Assembly: GCA_021770655.1 (NCBI GenBank)
Contig: JAETQO010000020.1
Location: 1 to 37,524, forward strand
Reading direction: 5' to 3'
Length of the DNA: 37,524 nucleotides
DNA from: Ruminococcus sp.
GTDB lineage: Bacteria > Bacillota > Clostridia > Oscillospirales > Ruminococcaceae
The notes below the pieces were generated by a model that was not told the DNA's origin, did no database searches, and saw only the letters and a list, made by a program, of their open reading frames with translations. Shown in pieces: positions 30,457 through 37,515 of the stretch (positions are counted from its first letter, which is position 1; each line of letters starts with the position of its first letter). Made by a program: the position numbers and the translations under genes.

Positions 30457-30618
30457 TTATTCATAATCTTCTGCGTCCGGGCTCTCGAAATTGAGGCTCC
30501 CGGCTTCCTCGCTCGCCCACCATGCCAGGGCGTCCAGCAGCTCGATTTTGGCGTTCTCTGCCATGCCCTCCGTCTGCTCCAGTATGTAGGCTTTAATTTT
30601 TTCCAGTTCCTTGCTCAT
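30457..30618 (-). CDS. 53-residue acidic early protein
   Basis: It starts MSKELEKIKAYILEQTEGMA and continues with KIELLDALAWWASEEAGSLN and FESPDAEDYE. It is strongly acidic and helical, with a WW pair. Its start overlaps the end of the 70-residue gene by 26 bases. Charge pattern and tight packing in the early operon support a real gene. An acidic DNA-mimic or anti-defence role is possible but unproven. Confidence 0.55.
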   Translation of the reverse strand: MSKELEKIKAYILEQTEGMAENAKIELLDALAWWASEEAGSLNFESPDAEDYE

Positions 30619-30805
30619 CTTCATCGGGATAGAAAACGGAATTAAATTCCTCGTTCAACATTTCTTTTAGTTTTGGGTCTGATTTCGCCAGATCCCTAAA
30701 TAGCTGGTTAATGTCCTCGTACCCGCCCACAGGGTCGCCCCCGGCTCTATTGAGGCAATATATGTGGTAGTGGGTTGCAATTATTACCCTTTCATTAAAT
30801 GTCAT
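30593..30805 (-). CDS. 70-residue early protein of unknown function
   Basis: It starts MTFNERVIIATHYHIYCLNR, then GGDPVGGYEDINQLFRDLAK, then LKEMLNEEFNSVFYPDEDEQ. A mixed alpha/beta N-terminus is followed by an acidic helical C-terminus. It lies seven bases after the gp16-like gene in the leftward operon and overlaps the next small gene. No family recognised. Confidence 0.6.
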   Translation of the reverse strand: MTFNERVIIATHYHIYCLNRAGGDPVGGYEDINQLFRDLAKSDPKLKEMLNEEFNSVFYPDEDEQGTGKN

Positions 30806-30812
30806 CGGCTCG

Positions 30813-31298
30813 TTAGTTTAGTGTGGGGTCAATTTCGCCGCCTGCCGAATAATGTTGCATCAGCATCGCGTCGGTCAGAGCATCAACCGCCCTGGCGTCC
30901 TTGACTTTGTTGTTAAATGTCGCTATGAGGTTGCGCAGCCGCTCCCTCGGTATCTTGTTAAAATCGGCGTAGCCGCTGGCGCGCATCGCTATGCCCTTAA
31001 TGATTGATAGGCTTTGCTTCTGGCCGGTTTCCCGCAGCCAGCCGCCGATTGCCGCAATTACCTGCTTACGCAGTTTGTCAAGTCGTGCCGTGCCCTGCTT
31101 CTCGTCCACCTGGGCGCTCAGCTTTCCGCAGATGTCTATGAGCTGGTGCTGCGTCAGGTCGCGGCTGCTCTCAACGCCCCAGCTTGTCAGGATCGCACGC
31201 TTCACTTCATCATCAAGCCCCAGAACTGTGCAAAGGGTATGATATTTTTTCAGCAGTCCGCGATGGATTTCGTCCATTGTCTTATTTTCTTTTGCCAT
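30813..31298 (-). CDS. DUF1018 protein (Mu gp16-like)
   Basis: 161 residues. LLKKYHTLCTVLGLDDEVKR, LTSWGVESSRDLTQHQLIDI, RLDKLRKQVIAAIGGWLRET, and MRASGYADFNKIPRERLRNL with IATFNNKVKD match the DUF1018 pattern, including the conserved hydrophobic-basic final helices. gp16-type proteins are early products of Mu-like phages with no established activity; the fold suggests nucleic-acid binding. Confidence 0.88.
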   Translation of the reverse strand: MAKENKTMDEIHRGLLKKYHTLCTVLGLDDEVKRAILTSWGVESSRDLTQHQLIDICGKLSAQVDEKQGTARLDKLRKQVIAAIGGWLRETGQKQSLSIIKGIAMRASGYADFNKIPRERLRNLIATFNNKVKDARAVDALTDAMLMQHYSAGGEIDPTLN

Positions 31299-31305
31299 GA
31301 TTCTG

Positions 31306-31953
31306 TTATTTAATTTGTTCGGCCCAGTAGTCGTTTGCGCCCTGCTCCCAGATTATGAAGTCCGCGCCGCCCTCGCCTTTGTCCCGGTCCTCGTAGCGCG
31401 TTGTTACAAATGCCTTGAAGCCCTCGACCTTGATTTTGATGTCCGCGTCATAGCGTATCTTTTTCGCTATGTGCCCGTCCGGATCCTTGCCTGCCTTGTC
31501 GGCCTGGCTTATGAACACGAACAGTTTGTCAGGAAATTCAGCTTTTAGATCCTTGAATTGCTTCATGTAGAATTTGTCCAGATATTGCAGGCTGTCGATC
31601 ACGATTATTTCAGGACTTTTGCGCTTCCGCAGTCGGGCGCACAGTTCCGGCAAGTCCTCTTTGTTCAGCAGGATTATATTGCTGCCGGCTTCCGCCATGC
31701 CCACGCGCTCCCATGCCTTTTGAAGCGATAGGCTCAGACCTTGTTCCAGACTGTCGTAAGCCACGCGACGGAAGCCGGCCAGATACTTGCAGAGCTGGAG
31801 CGTGAAAGTCGTTTTGCCGCTGCCGCTGTCGCCCCAGATAAGCCACACCCCGCGGAGCTCCGGGCGGCCGAAGCTCGCCAGGAACGGCCCGTCGAAGTCT
31901 GCGGTCTCGAATTGTGCCGCCAGCACGTTTTTGTTACTTATCGCTCTGCCCAT
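31306..31953 (-). CDS. RecA/AAA-type ATPase of the early operon
   Basis: 215 residues. Walker A is WLIWGDSGSGKTTFTLQLCK near residue 40. SLEQGLSLSLQKAWERVGMA follows, and Walker B is EIIVIDSLQYLDKFYM near residue 118. FVFISQADKAGKDPDGHIAK then IRYDADIKIKVEGFKAFVTT resemble the later motifs of RecA-like/DnaB-like single-domain ATPases. It lacks a helicase-length body. It may assist replication-transposition or act like the Erf/RecA-like loaders of other phages; the exact role is unknown. Confidence 0.8.
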   Translation of the reverse strand: MGRAISNKNVLAAQFETADFDGPFLASFGRPELRGVWLIWGDSGSGKTTFTLQLCKYLAGFRRVAYDSLEQGLSLSLQKAWERVGMAEAGSNIILLNKEDLPELCARLRKRKSPEIIVIDSLQYLDKFYMKQFKDLKAEFPDKLFVFISQADKAGKDPDGHIAKKIRYDADIKIKVEGFKAFVTTRYEDRDKGEGGADFIIWEQGANDYWAEQIK

Positions 31954-31959
31954 TGCTCT

Positions 31960-32193
31960 TTATTTTTTCGCCGGTATGCCGTAGCCTTTGGCCTCGATCA
32001 TCGCGTTAAACGCTCTGCGCTTCGTCTCTACGTCCTCCCGAGTGCTCCCGGTGATTATTACGTTCAGCACTCGCGCCCCGTGCCATTTGCCGGCCTTGAC
32101 AATCAGGTCGCACGTCCAGCCCTCGTCGAGCCAGTCTTTGAGGGTCTGAGGCGTCCACCCGTCTATTAGTTGTATGGTTGTGCTGTAATTCAT
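31960..32193 (-). CDS. 77-residue early protein
   Basis: It starts at MNYSTTIQLIDGWTPQTLKD (ATG at 32193 overlapping the stop of the gene before it; the longer open frame upstream is a shadow). It continues WLDEGWTCDLIVKAGKWHGA, RVLNVIITGSTREDVETKRR and AFNAMIEAKGYGIPAKK. A compact alpha/beta protein in a chain of overlapping early genes. No family recognised. Confidence 0.6.
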   Translation of the reverse strand: MNYSTTIQLIDGWTPQTLKDWLDEGWTCDLIVKAGKWHGARVLNVIITGSTREDVETKRRAFNAMIEAKGYGIPAKK

Positions 32194-32468
32194 TTTTTCG
32201 CTCTTTTGGGGTTCACATAAGCCCAGCCCACAAGTCGCCCGAATGGTAGACCGATTCCCAATACACCGGGTATTGTGGAGCGGTTTGTTTTTAGGCAAAA
32301 ATCGCCGTCCTCGTCCACTACGCCGTCTGTCTGACCCTTATACACCTGTCCATTGTCAAACACGAAATAAGCAGTACGGCGCCCGTCTATGGCCCACAGC
32401 ATTGCGGGTTCTCTGAGTGTCCGGGTTTTGCCGTCGGTGAATGTTACCGTTATCTTGGTGCCGCTCAT
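32190..32468 (-). CDS. 92-residue early protein
   Basis: It starts at MSGTKITVTFTDGKTRTLRE; the ATG at 32468 overlaps the MuB stop (ATGA), which favours it over the start 27 bases upstream. A beta-rich body follows: YFVFDNGQVYKGQTDGVVDE, DGDFCLKTNRSTIPGVLGIG, LPFGRLVGWAYVNPK. Translational coupling with MuB suggests a transposition or replication accessory. No family recognised. Confidence 0.6.
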   Translation of the reverse strand: MSGTKITVTFTDGKTRTLREPAMLWAIDGRRTAYFVFDNGQVYKGQTDGVVDEDGDFCLKTNRSTIPGVLGIGLPFGRLVGWAYVNPKRAKK

Positions 32469-33319
32469 TTCGCACCTCCTTTCAGCATGGCCCACACGCT
32501 GCGTTTTACGCGCCTCAGGTCGCCGTCTGCCTCGTCCACGATCTTGTTTATTGCCTTGGTATCGCGCACGCCGTTAGCCACGCACACGGCGGCTATGTCC
32601 TCACTATCGGGCAGGGGCAGTTCCACGAATTTGCGCCCTATGCGGCTGTAAATTTCCGCATACCCTTTGCGGTTCAGGCGCAGCCCCTTTTCAATCCGCG
32701 CTTTCAGGTTGCTGGTCGCGGTCAGGATTATGCCGCATTGGTCCTCGAGCTGATTATACAGGCTTATGAAAAAGTAAAGCACCTGGTCGCTCAGCTTGTC
32801 GGCCTCGTCCAGAACTATCAGCGGCGAGTCCTTGCGCTTCAACGTGTCCACGATATTGTCCATCATGTCGCTTACCGTGGTGCCCGCTACCGTCGCGCCC
32901 ATGTTCTGCAACAGTTTCGCCATGAACGTGCGCCGGTTCCAATACTCGGAGCAGACCATGTGATACACGTTGCGCCCGCCTGCTGTGTAGTTCTTTATGG
33001 CTTCGGTCTTGCCGCTCCCGGCTCCGCCGATAACTGCGGCGGTCAGGGAGTCGGCCTGCACGCTGGCAAGCGTGAATGTCATTACATCGTAGGCGCGGGT
33101 CTTGACCACCTGCCACCCGTTGGCCTCGGCGGTGCCGGTCTGGGCCGCTATGCTCCGCCACATGTCGTCGGCTATGGTGTCCCACTGTCCCGAAAGCACT
33201 TTGCTGATTGTTGCGCTGCTCACCCCGTTAAGGCTGTTGGCTGCTTTGTTCTGGCTCCCTTTTTGTGCGCAGTAGGCGCGGAGCTGGTCGGCGATCTGTT
33301 GTTTCTGTTCTGTTGTCAT
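32465..33319 (-). CDS. B: Transposition target-selection ATPase (MuB-like)
   Basis: 284 residues. The N-terminal helix-turn-helix (QNKAANSLNGVSSATISKVL, residues 23-42) resembles the N-terminus of MuB. The AAA+ domain has Walker A AAVIGGAGSGKTEAIKNY near residue 100, Walker B SPLIVLDEADKLSDQVLYFF near 165, and sensor GIILTATSNLKARIEKGL. The C-terminal four-helix region (INKIVDEADGDLRRVKRSVW) is MuB-like. It forms ATP-dependent filaments on target DNA and delivers it to the transposase. Start preceded by the recurrent GTAAAAGGAC box. Confidence 0.92.
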   Translation of the reverse strand: MTTEQKQQIADQLRAYCAQKGSQNKAANSLNGVSSATISKVLSGQWDTIADDMWRSIAAQTGTAEANGWQVVKTRAYDVMTFTLASVQADSLTAAVIGGAGSGKTEAIKNYTAGGRNVYHMVCSEYWNRRTFMAKLLQNMGATVAGTTVSDMMDNIVDTLKRKDSPLIVLDEADKLSDQVLYFFISLYNQLEDQCGIILTATSNLKARIEKGLRLNRKGYAEIYSRIGRKFVELPLPDSEDIAAVCVANGVRDTKAINKIVDEADGDLRRVKRSVWAMLKGGAK

Positions 33320-33332
33320 GTCCTTTTACGTC

Positions 33333-35381
33333 TTAAAAAATTGAATAATCGTTTACTTTCACACTCTCCACCGCATCGCCCTGGCGTGTTACCGGTATTT
33401 CCACGGTTTCCACCTCTAAGGCTTCGATGTCGGCGGCGGCAAGTCTTTTGCGGCTGCGGTTATCTTTGTGCTGCCCGCGGCTGTCCGTCAGCATGAGCCG
33501 GTCTTCCATACACGCGCCCAGTGCCGGGGTGCCGTGGATCGGCAGTTCTGCGGCCCGCTCTATCACGCGCCGGGCTCCCTCGAAGTGGTCGCCCATGCGC
33601 CGCGCGGTCTCGGCTTCCAGCTCTTTGTTGAAGTCGCGCACCCTCTGGAGCTGCTCTGCGTCGCCGGGCTTCCGGTCGGCTAATGCCATTGGCTGCACAT
33701 ACTTTTCCTCAAGCATATAGCGGCGTGTGCCTGCTTCGTTCACTGCCAGAACTTGCGTCAGGTCCTCGGGGTCATACTTGACCGTCCAGCGCTCTGAGGC
33801 GTGGTCCCTGAATGTCAGGTCGAAGCAGTCATAATCACGCTTCACGCCTAAAATGGTGGGGCGCAGTCCGCAGCCCTCCAAAACGTTCTTAAAGCCGGTT
33901 TCGGCGCCGAAGTTCAGCAGGTACATTTCGCGGCTCATGGGCAGCCGGTGTTCCGGTTTCAGCTTCGCCAGCTTCTCCATGAGCTTGCCGATTTTCTGCG
34001 CACGCTCCAGCCTCATTATTTCATCTATCTGCGCCCGGAGTCCGGCTTCATCGGGGAAGCTGTGCCGTCTCTTGTTCAGCGCCTCGCTGTTCGGTTGCCG
34101 CATCGGGTCGGTCGTTACACCGTAGCCGGCCCAGTTCGGGAACAGCTGGCAGTAGGTCATGTTTAAGTGCTTGAAATAAGGCTCTACGGGCTTCGATTTT
34201 GCGTTGTGCGCCTGTGCCGGTATCACCTTGTCGCCTAACACTGCGTACAGGTCGGTCATGCTCTTTATCGCGTAGCGGTCGCTCTGCACCTGGTTGTATC
34301 TGAGCATTTCGCCGGTCAGCTCCCGGCTGTGGATCGCGGCGTTCCTTAATGCCGCTTTTATCAGTTCCGGGCACTCATGGTCGCCGACGGCGTAGCCCAT
34401 TGGATAGTCGACGCACGGGTCAAGCACTACCACGATTGTAAGGCGGTTGGTGTAGGTCGTTATGTTGTGTCCCTTGCTGTCCGTCTTGGTTTTCTGATAC
34501 AGCAGCTCGACGGTCCAGCCGTCAAGCGAACACATCAGGAACGGGGCGGTCGGTCGGCTGCGCTTAACCTGCATGGTCTTGCGGTTTCGGAAGTTGGTAA
34601 CGCCTAACCGCCCGGCGGCTGCCTCTAATTGCAATTTCTCGCGCCATACTCCCACGGCGGCCGCTGTTATCTCTTTCCAGCCCAGTGCCCGGGCTTTCAC
34701 GTTGTAGGCTTTCGCCACCACAGTGTCCTGCACGTTGTTGGGGTTGCTTATCAGCGTGGCGAGATAACCGGTTTGTTCATCGGTCAGCACCTTGCCGGCG
34801 TTGCCGTTCAGGAATTTGCCGGAGATAAAGCACACATAACCGTCGCGCACATACTCCGCGCATTTCATTTGCAGCCTCCGGGGGCTGCCGGGCAGCGAGT
34901 GGTTGAAGCGGTCTGACAGACGCGGAAGCGCTGCCGCAGCACGGGCCCAGAACTCTTTGCCGGCGACTGCCTTTTTGCCGGTGCGCTGCCGCTTGCTCAC
35001 ATGAGCATCCCAGCATCGCCGAAAAGCGTTCATTATCGCCGCGTTGCTCGCGTACTCCAGCACTTTGTCATCGGGCAAGTTTCGCCCGTCGGCAAGCGTG
35101 TAAGTCTGGTAAAAGTTTAAGGCTGCGCCGTCTGGTTCCACAGTGTCTATGAACTCCCGGCTCTCGGCCTGCTCTTGCAAATCGGGGTAACGCTTGTAAA
35201 CCTCCGTCCGCCATTTCAGCGGCAGACTCTCAACGGCATACAGCGCCACACGGCCATTGCCGCCGCGTTGTACCTGCTGCACCTGTCCTTTGCGCACCAG
35301 GGCTTTGAGGTTGGCGGTCGTTATCACACGCCCGGTCAGTTCCTCAAAACTTATGCAGGTTTTTCCGTCGATTATCTCCAT
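33333..35381 (-). CDS. A: DDE transposase (MuA-like)
   Basis: 682 residues, close to MuA (663). The N-terminal DNA-binding part (SFEELTGRVITTANLKALVR) resembles the MuA enhancer-binding winged helix and is followed by helical end-binding domains. The catalytic RNase H-like core has D287 (PFLMCSLDGWTVELL), probably D368 (RYNQVQSDRYAIKS) and E400 (NAKSKPVEPYFKHLN). MuA-type beta-barrel and C-terminal regions follow, with TVKYDPEDLTQVLAVNEAGT. It cuts and joins phage ends to target DNA during integration and replicative transposition. Catalytic residues are assigned by eye. Confidence 0.95.
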   Translation of the reverse strand: MEIIDGKTCISFEELTGRVITTANLKALVRKGQVQQVQRGGNGRVALYAVESLPLKWRTEVYKRYPDLQEQAESREFIDTVEPDGAALNFYQTYTLADGRNLPDDKVLEYASNAAIMNAFRRCWDAHVSKRQRTGKKAVAGKEFWARAAAALPRLSDRFNHSLPGSPRRLQMKCAEYVRDGYVCFISGKFLNGNAGKVLTDEQTGYLATLISNPNNVQDTVVAKAYNVKARALGWKEITAAAVGVWREKLQLEAAAGRLGVTNFRNRKTMQVKRSRPTAPFLMCSLDGWTVELLYQKTKTDSKGHNITTYTNRLTIVVVLDPCVDYPMGYAVGDHECPELIKAALRNAAIHSRELTGEMLRYNQVQSDRYAIKSMTDLYAVLGDKVIPAQAHNAKSKPVEPYFKHLNMTYCQLFPNWAGYGVTTDPMRQPNSEALNKRRHSFPDEAGLRAQIDEIMRLERAQKIGKLMEKLAKLKPEHRLPMSREMYLLNFGAETGFKNVLEGCGLRPTILGVKRDYDCFDLTFRDHASERWTVKYDPEDLTQVLAVNEAGTRRYMLEEKYVQPMALADRKPGDAEQLQRVRDFNKELEAETARRMGDHFEGARRVIERAAELPIHGTPALGACMEDRLMLTDSRGQHKDNRSRKRLAAADIEALEVETVEIPVTRQGDAVESVKVNDYSIF

Positions 35382-35383
35382 AG

Positions 35384-35767
35384 TTACAGGCTTTCAGCGT
35401 AAAGTTGGATTTCGGTAAAACGGGGCATGCTCCCGCAGCTCTCATGCAATACTTCACGCCCTTTGTGGCGTACTATCACCTCCGGGGTGCCTTTGTACCA
35501 TACTAACACGGCGCCATTTTTCCACTCCTGGCGCATTACCTCGCGCCCGTCCTCGGTTGTCTCGTGCAGGGTTTCACACGCCGGGCAGTGTACCATCGGC
35601 ACACCGCCGTACTCCTTGACTGCGGCGTAGCGGATTTTTCTGGCTTTGTCGCTGTCTCTGCGACCGGTCAGCGCCAGATATACCGTTTTTTCCTCGACCT
35701 TGAACAGACGCGCCAGCTTTGCCCGCGCCTCGTTGCTCACTTTGATGTAACTCTCTGTTGTTCTCAT
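35384..35767 (-). CDS. Early HTH-containing regulator before the transposase
   Basis: 127 residues. It starts MRTTESYIKVSNEARAKLAR. The N-terminal 50 residues hold a helix-turn-helix (LARLFKVEEKTVYLALTGRR then DSDKARKIRYAAV). A Cys-pair (HCPACETLHET) and a beta-rich end (GAVLVWYKGTPEVIVRHKGR) follow. It is two bases upstream of MuA, the place of ner in Mu, so a Ner-like early regulator is plausible. Start preceded by GTAAAAGGAT. No family recognised beyond the HTH. Confidence 0.65.
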   Translation of the reverse strand: MRTTESYIKVSNEARAKLARLFKVEEKTVYLALTGRRDSDKARKIRYAAVKEYGGVPMVHCPACETLHETTEDGREVMRQEWKNGAVLVWYKGTPEVIVRHKGREVLHESCGSMPRFTEIQLYAESL

Positions 35768-35773
35768 ATCCTT

Positions 35774-35983
35774 TTACTTTATTGTTTCTGTTTCGTAGTC
35801 CTCAAACCATTGTGCGGCCTGTGCCTCTATCCATGCGAGGCCACATTCGCCCACGGCGACGAGTAGGGCAGTGGTGTTGTCTATCTCATAGGCCACCATT
35901 TCGTCCTCCTCGTTTATCATCTCCACGAAGTCGGGGAGCTTCGACCACTCCCGGAATCCGATTGTCAGTTTTGTTGCTTTCAT
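35774..35983 (-). CDS. First gene of the early operon, 69-residue acidic protein
   Basis: It starts MKATKLTIGFREWSKLPDFV, then EMINEEDEMVAYEIDNTTAL, LVAVGECGLAWIEAQAAQWF and EDYETETIK. Acidic, with a hydrophobic central stretch. It is the first frame downstream of the leftward early promoter and has the GTAAAAGGAC box directly before its ATG. Function unknown. Confidence 0.65.
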   Translation of the reverse strand: MKATKLTIGFREWSKLPDFVEMINEEDEMVAYEIDNTTALLVAVGECGLAWIEAQAAQWFEDYETETIK

Positions 35984-36028
35984 TGTCCTTTTACTTTGGT
36001 TTCAAACTGTTTTTACTCCGTGTTTCCG

Positions 36029-36059
36029 TTGGTCAGGTGCAAGATTTTTTGTATCTTTG
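36029..36059 (+). promoter_or_regulatory. Promoter of the repressor gene
   Basis: TTG (36029-36031) and TATCTTTG (36052-36059) are separated by 20 bases. The start site near 36066 gives a ~42-base leader to the ATG at 36108. It faces the early promoter, so the two transcripts overlap head-on, as for the opposed early and repressor promoters of Mu. Confidence 0.7.
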
Positions 36060-36085
36060 GCGCCTGTAACCTCAGTAACACGCTG

Positions 36086-36116
36086 CAAAGATACAGAATT
36101 TTCTGATATGAAAAAA
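36086..36116 (-). promoter_or_regulatory. Leftward early promoter
   Basis: On the minus strand TATCTTTG (36093-36086, followed by CAGCG) is an exact -7 box. A T-rich -33 region (36116-36112) lies about 19 bases upstream. The first palindromic operator (36094-36105) sits directly between the two elements, so a repressor bound there would block the promoter. Confidence 0.7.
36094..36105. promoter_or_regulatory. Operator candidate O1 (CAGAANNTTCTG)
   Basis: CAGAATTTTCTG, two 5-base inverted halves around TT. It lies inside the leftward early promoter, directly upstream of the repressor start codon. Confidence 0.65.
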
Positions 36117-36716
36117 GAAAACCAAGAAAAAAATGCAGAAATTTCTGCACGAATAAGATCAATTATAGACGACATAGGTGTGTCGCCTAATGCCTTCGCA
36201 CTGAAACTCAACTACAAAAGAGGTCAAACAGTGTACGATATTCTCAACGGCAAAAGTGCACCAAGCTATGATTTTTTCAACCGCTTTATGCTTTCAGAAT
36301 ATTCTGAAATATACAGTATGGACTGGCTCCTTACAGGCAGAGGGGATATGTACCTGCCAAGGATAGGCACCGCAATGGAATTAGGCGAAAAAAACGTTTT
36401 ACAGCAAATTGTAAAAGGTTCCGACAAACAAATAGTTTATGCACCTAACTTTGAGGATTCAGCACTTCTGAAAGCCTACGAACACATAGGCACCCAGCTC
36501 CACGCAATGGAGAATATGGCCAACGATGTAAAAAAAATAGCGCAACTTAATGGAGAATTAACCGCCAAAGCATCTTTGGCAGAGTCATATCTTGAAAAAA
36601 TAGTAGAACAAGCTCAAGAGATTGGCAAACTCAAAGAACGTATTGCCCAACTTGAGCAAAGATTGGAAAAAACTGCTGGCGATGTCAGCACTGGCGATAC
36701 TGCAAATGTAGGGTAG
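36108..36716 (+). CDS. HTH repressor (c-type) with C-terminal coiled coil
   Basis: 202 residues. The start at 36108 is chosen because the N-terminal extension of the longer open frame would overlap both promoters. The HTH domain (ISARIRSIIDDIGVSPNAFA, then LKLNYKRGQTVYDILNGKSA, then YSEIYSMDWLLTGRGDMYL) is of the Bacteroidota phage-repressor type. Then comes a linker, then an oligomerising coiled coil (KIAQLNGELTAKASLAESYL, then EKIVEQAQEIGKLKERIAQL, EQRLEK). It lacks a LexA-type protease domain. The gene is clearly AT-richer than its neighbours. Two of three operator candidates lie inside it, suggesting autoregulation. It maintains lysogeny by shutting the early promoter. Confidence 0.82.
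   Translation: MKKENQEKNAEISARIRSIIDDIGVSPNAFALKLNYKRGQTVYDILNGKSAPSYDFFNRFMLSEYSEIYSMDWLLTGRGDMYLPRIGTAMELGEKNVLQQIVKGSDKQIVYAPNFEDSALLKAYEHIGTQLHAMENMANDVKKIAQLNGELTAKASLAESYLEKIVEQAQEIGKLKERIAQLEQRLEKTAGDVSTGDTANVG
36134..36149. promoter_or_regulatory. Operator candidate O2 (intragenic)
   Basis: TGCAGAAATTTCTGCA, a perfect 16-base palindrome containing CAGAAATTTCTG, at repressor codons 9-14. Confidence 0.65.
36292..36309. promoter_or_regulatory. Operator candidate O3 (intragenic)
   Basis: TTTCAGAATATTCTGAAA, a perfect 18-base palindrome containing CAGAATATTCTG, at repressor codons 62-67. Confidence 0.6.
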
Positions 36717-37314
36717 GCGGCTTTGTTCCTGCGTTCACCCCTGTACCTCCACACACCCCCTATAAGGGGCCAAAATAGGGGAGTTTTCTGTTTTTCAACC
36801 TGTTTTCTGAGGTCTTAAACGCATTTAACGCTATTTATCAGCGACTTAAACGAATTTCAAAGACTATTTTAATGGGGTGCGTTTTGGAATTAAAGGGGTG
36901 TTTATCGCTCAAAAATCGCCGTTTTTGCCGCCGTTTTTGTCCCTATGGGGGTGTGTACCTATGTGCCGGAGTACCCCCAACTGTATCCCCAACTGTATCT
37001 CCAACCCCATTTTTTAGACGAAACGTGCACGATTTCCACCACTCCCCTACCCCCGTTTTGACCCTCCCGGAGCATGGCGCTGCCGGAGCCATTTAACAGC
37101 CGATTTAACGCCTGCGCCGTCCGCCGGATCACTCGTGCGCATGGGCGCGCTGCTCTCGTCGCTCTCCTACCCTGCCGACCAACCGGCACAATGTCCCACA
37201 AACGCCGTAAACGCTTGAATTTCGCGCTCTCTGCCCCGCTCCGGCTCATTCTACCGGCGCACACGAAAGCGGCCACACAGCCGGCGAAAACCAGCCATGC
37301 AGCCGCACAATATT

Positions 37315-37395
37315 AAAGCCGATTAAAGCCCGATTAAAGCTCCGTTAAACACCGATTAAACGGACGGCCCCCAAAATTCAACCCGGATTAAAGCA
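37315..37395 (+). repeat. Subterminal GATTAAA iterons
   Basis: Five degenerate copies of CCGATTAAAGC/CCGTTAAAC occur in about 80 bases (GCCGATTAAAGCC, CCGATTAAAGC, CCGTTAAAC, CCGATTAAAC, CCGGATTAAAGC). Related TTAAA and CGATT words occur at 92-150 near the other end. They might bind a host or phage protein that organises the ends. Confidence 0.45.
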
Positions 37396-37407
37396 AATTC
37401 AACTTTT

Positions 37408-37423
37408 TGCACGTTTCGTTTTT
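37408..37423 (-). repeat. Putative transposase-binding site L2
   Basis: On the minus strand it reads AAAAACGAAACGTGCA, one mismatch from the left-end site at 32-47. It starts 101 bases from the window edge. Confidence 0.65.
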
Positions 37424-37499
37424 CGCGCCCGACCACCTCCGACACCTCAAAACCCACTGAAAACCAAAGCATTTCACCGCCGACCGACATTCACACCGA

Positions 37500-37515
37500 T
37501 GCTCGCTTCATTTTC
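37500..37515 (-). repeat. Putative transposase-binding site L1 (terminal)
   Basis: On the minus strand it reads GAAAATGAAGCGAGCA, three mismatches from AAAAACGAAACGAGCA, ending in the same GAGCA(TC) as the outermost left-end site. It lies nine bases from the window edge, in inverted orientation to the left-end pair. Confidence 0.65.

Noticed and set aside
36872-37096. 74-codon plus-strand frame near the right end
   Set aside because: Low-complexity composition and repeats inside; lies in the end region with transposase-site-like words.
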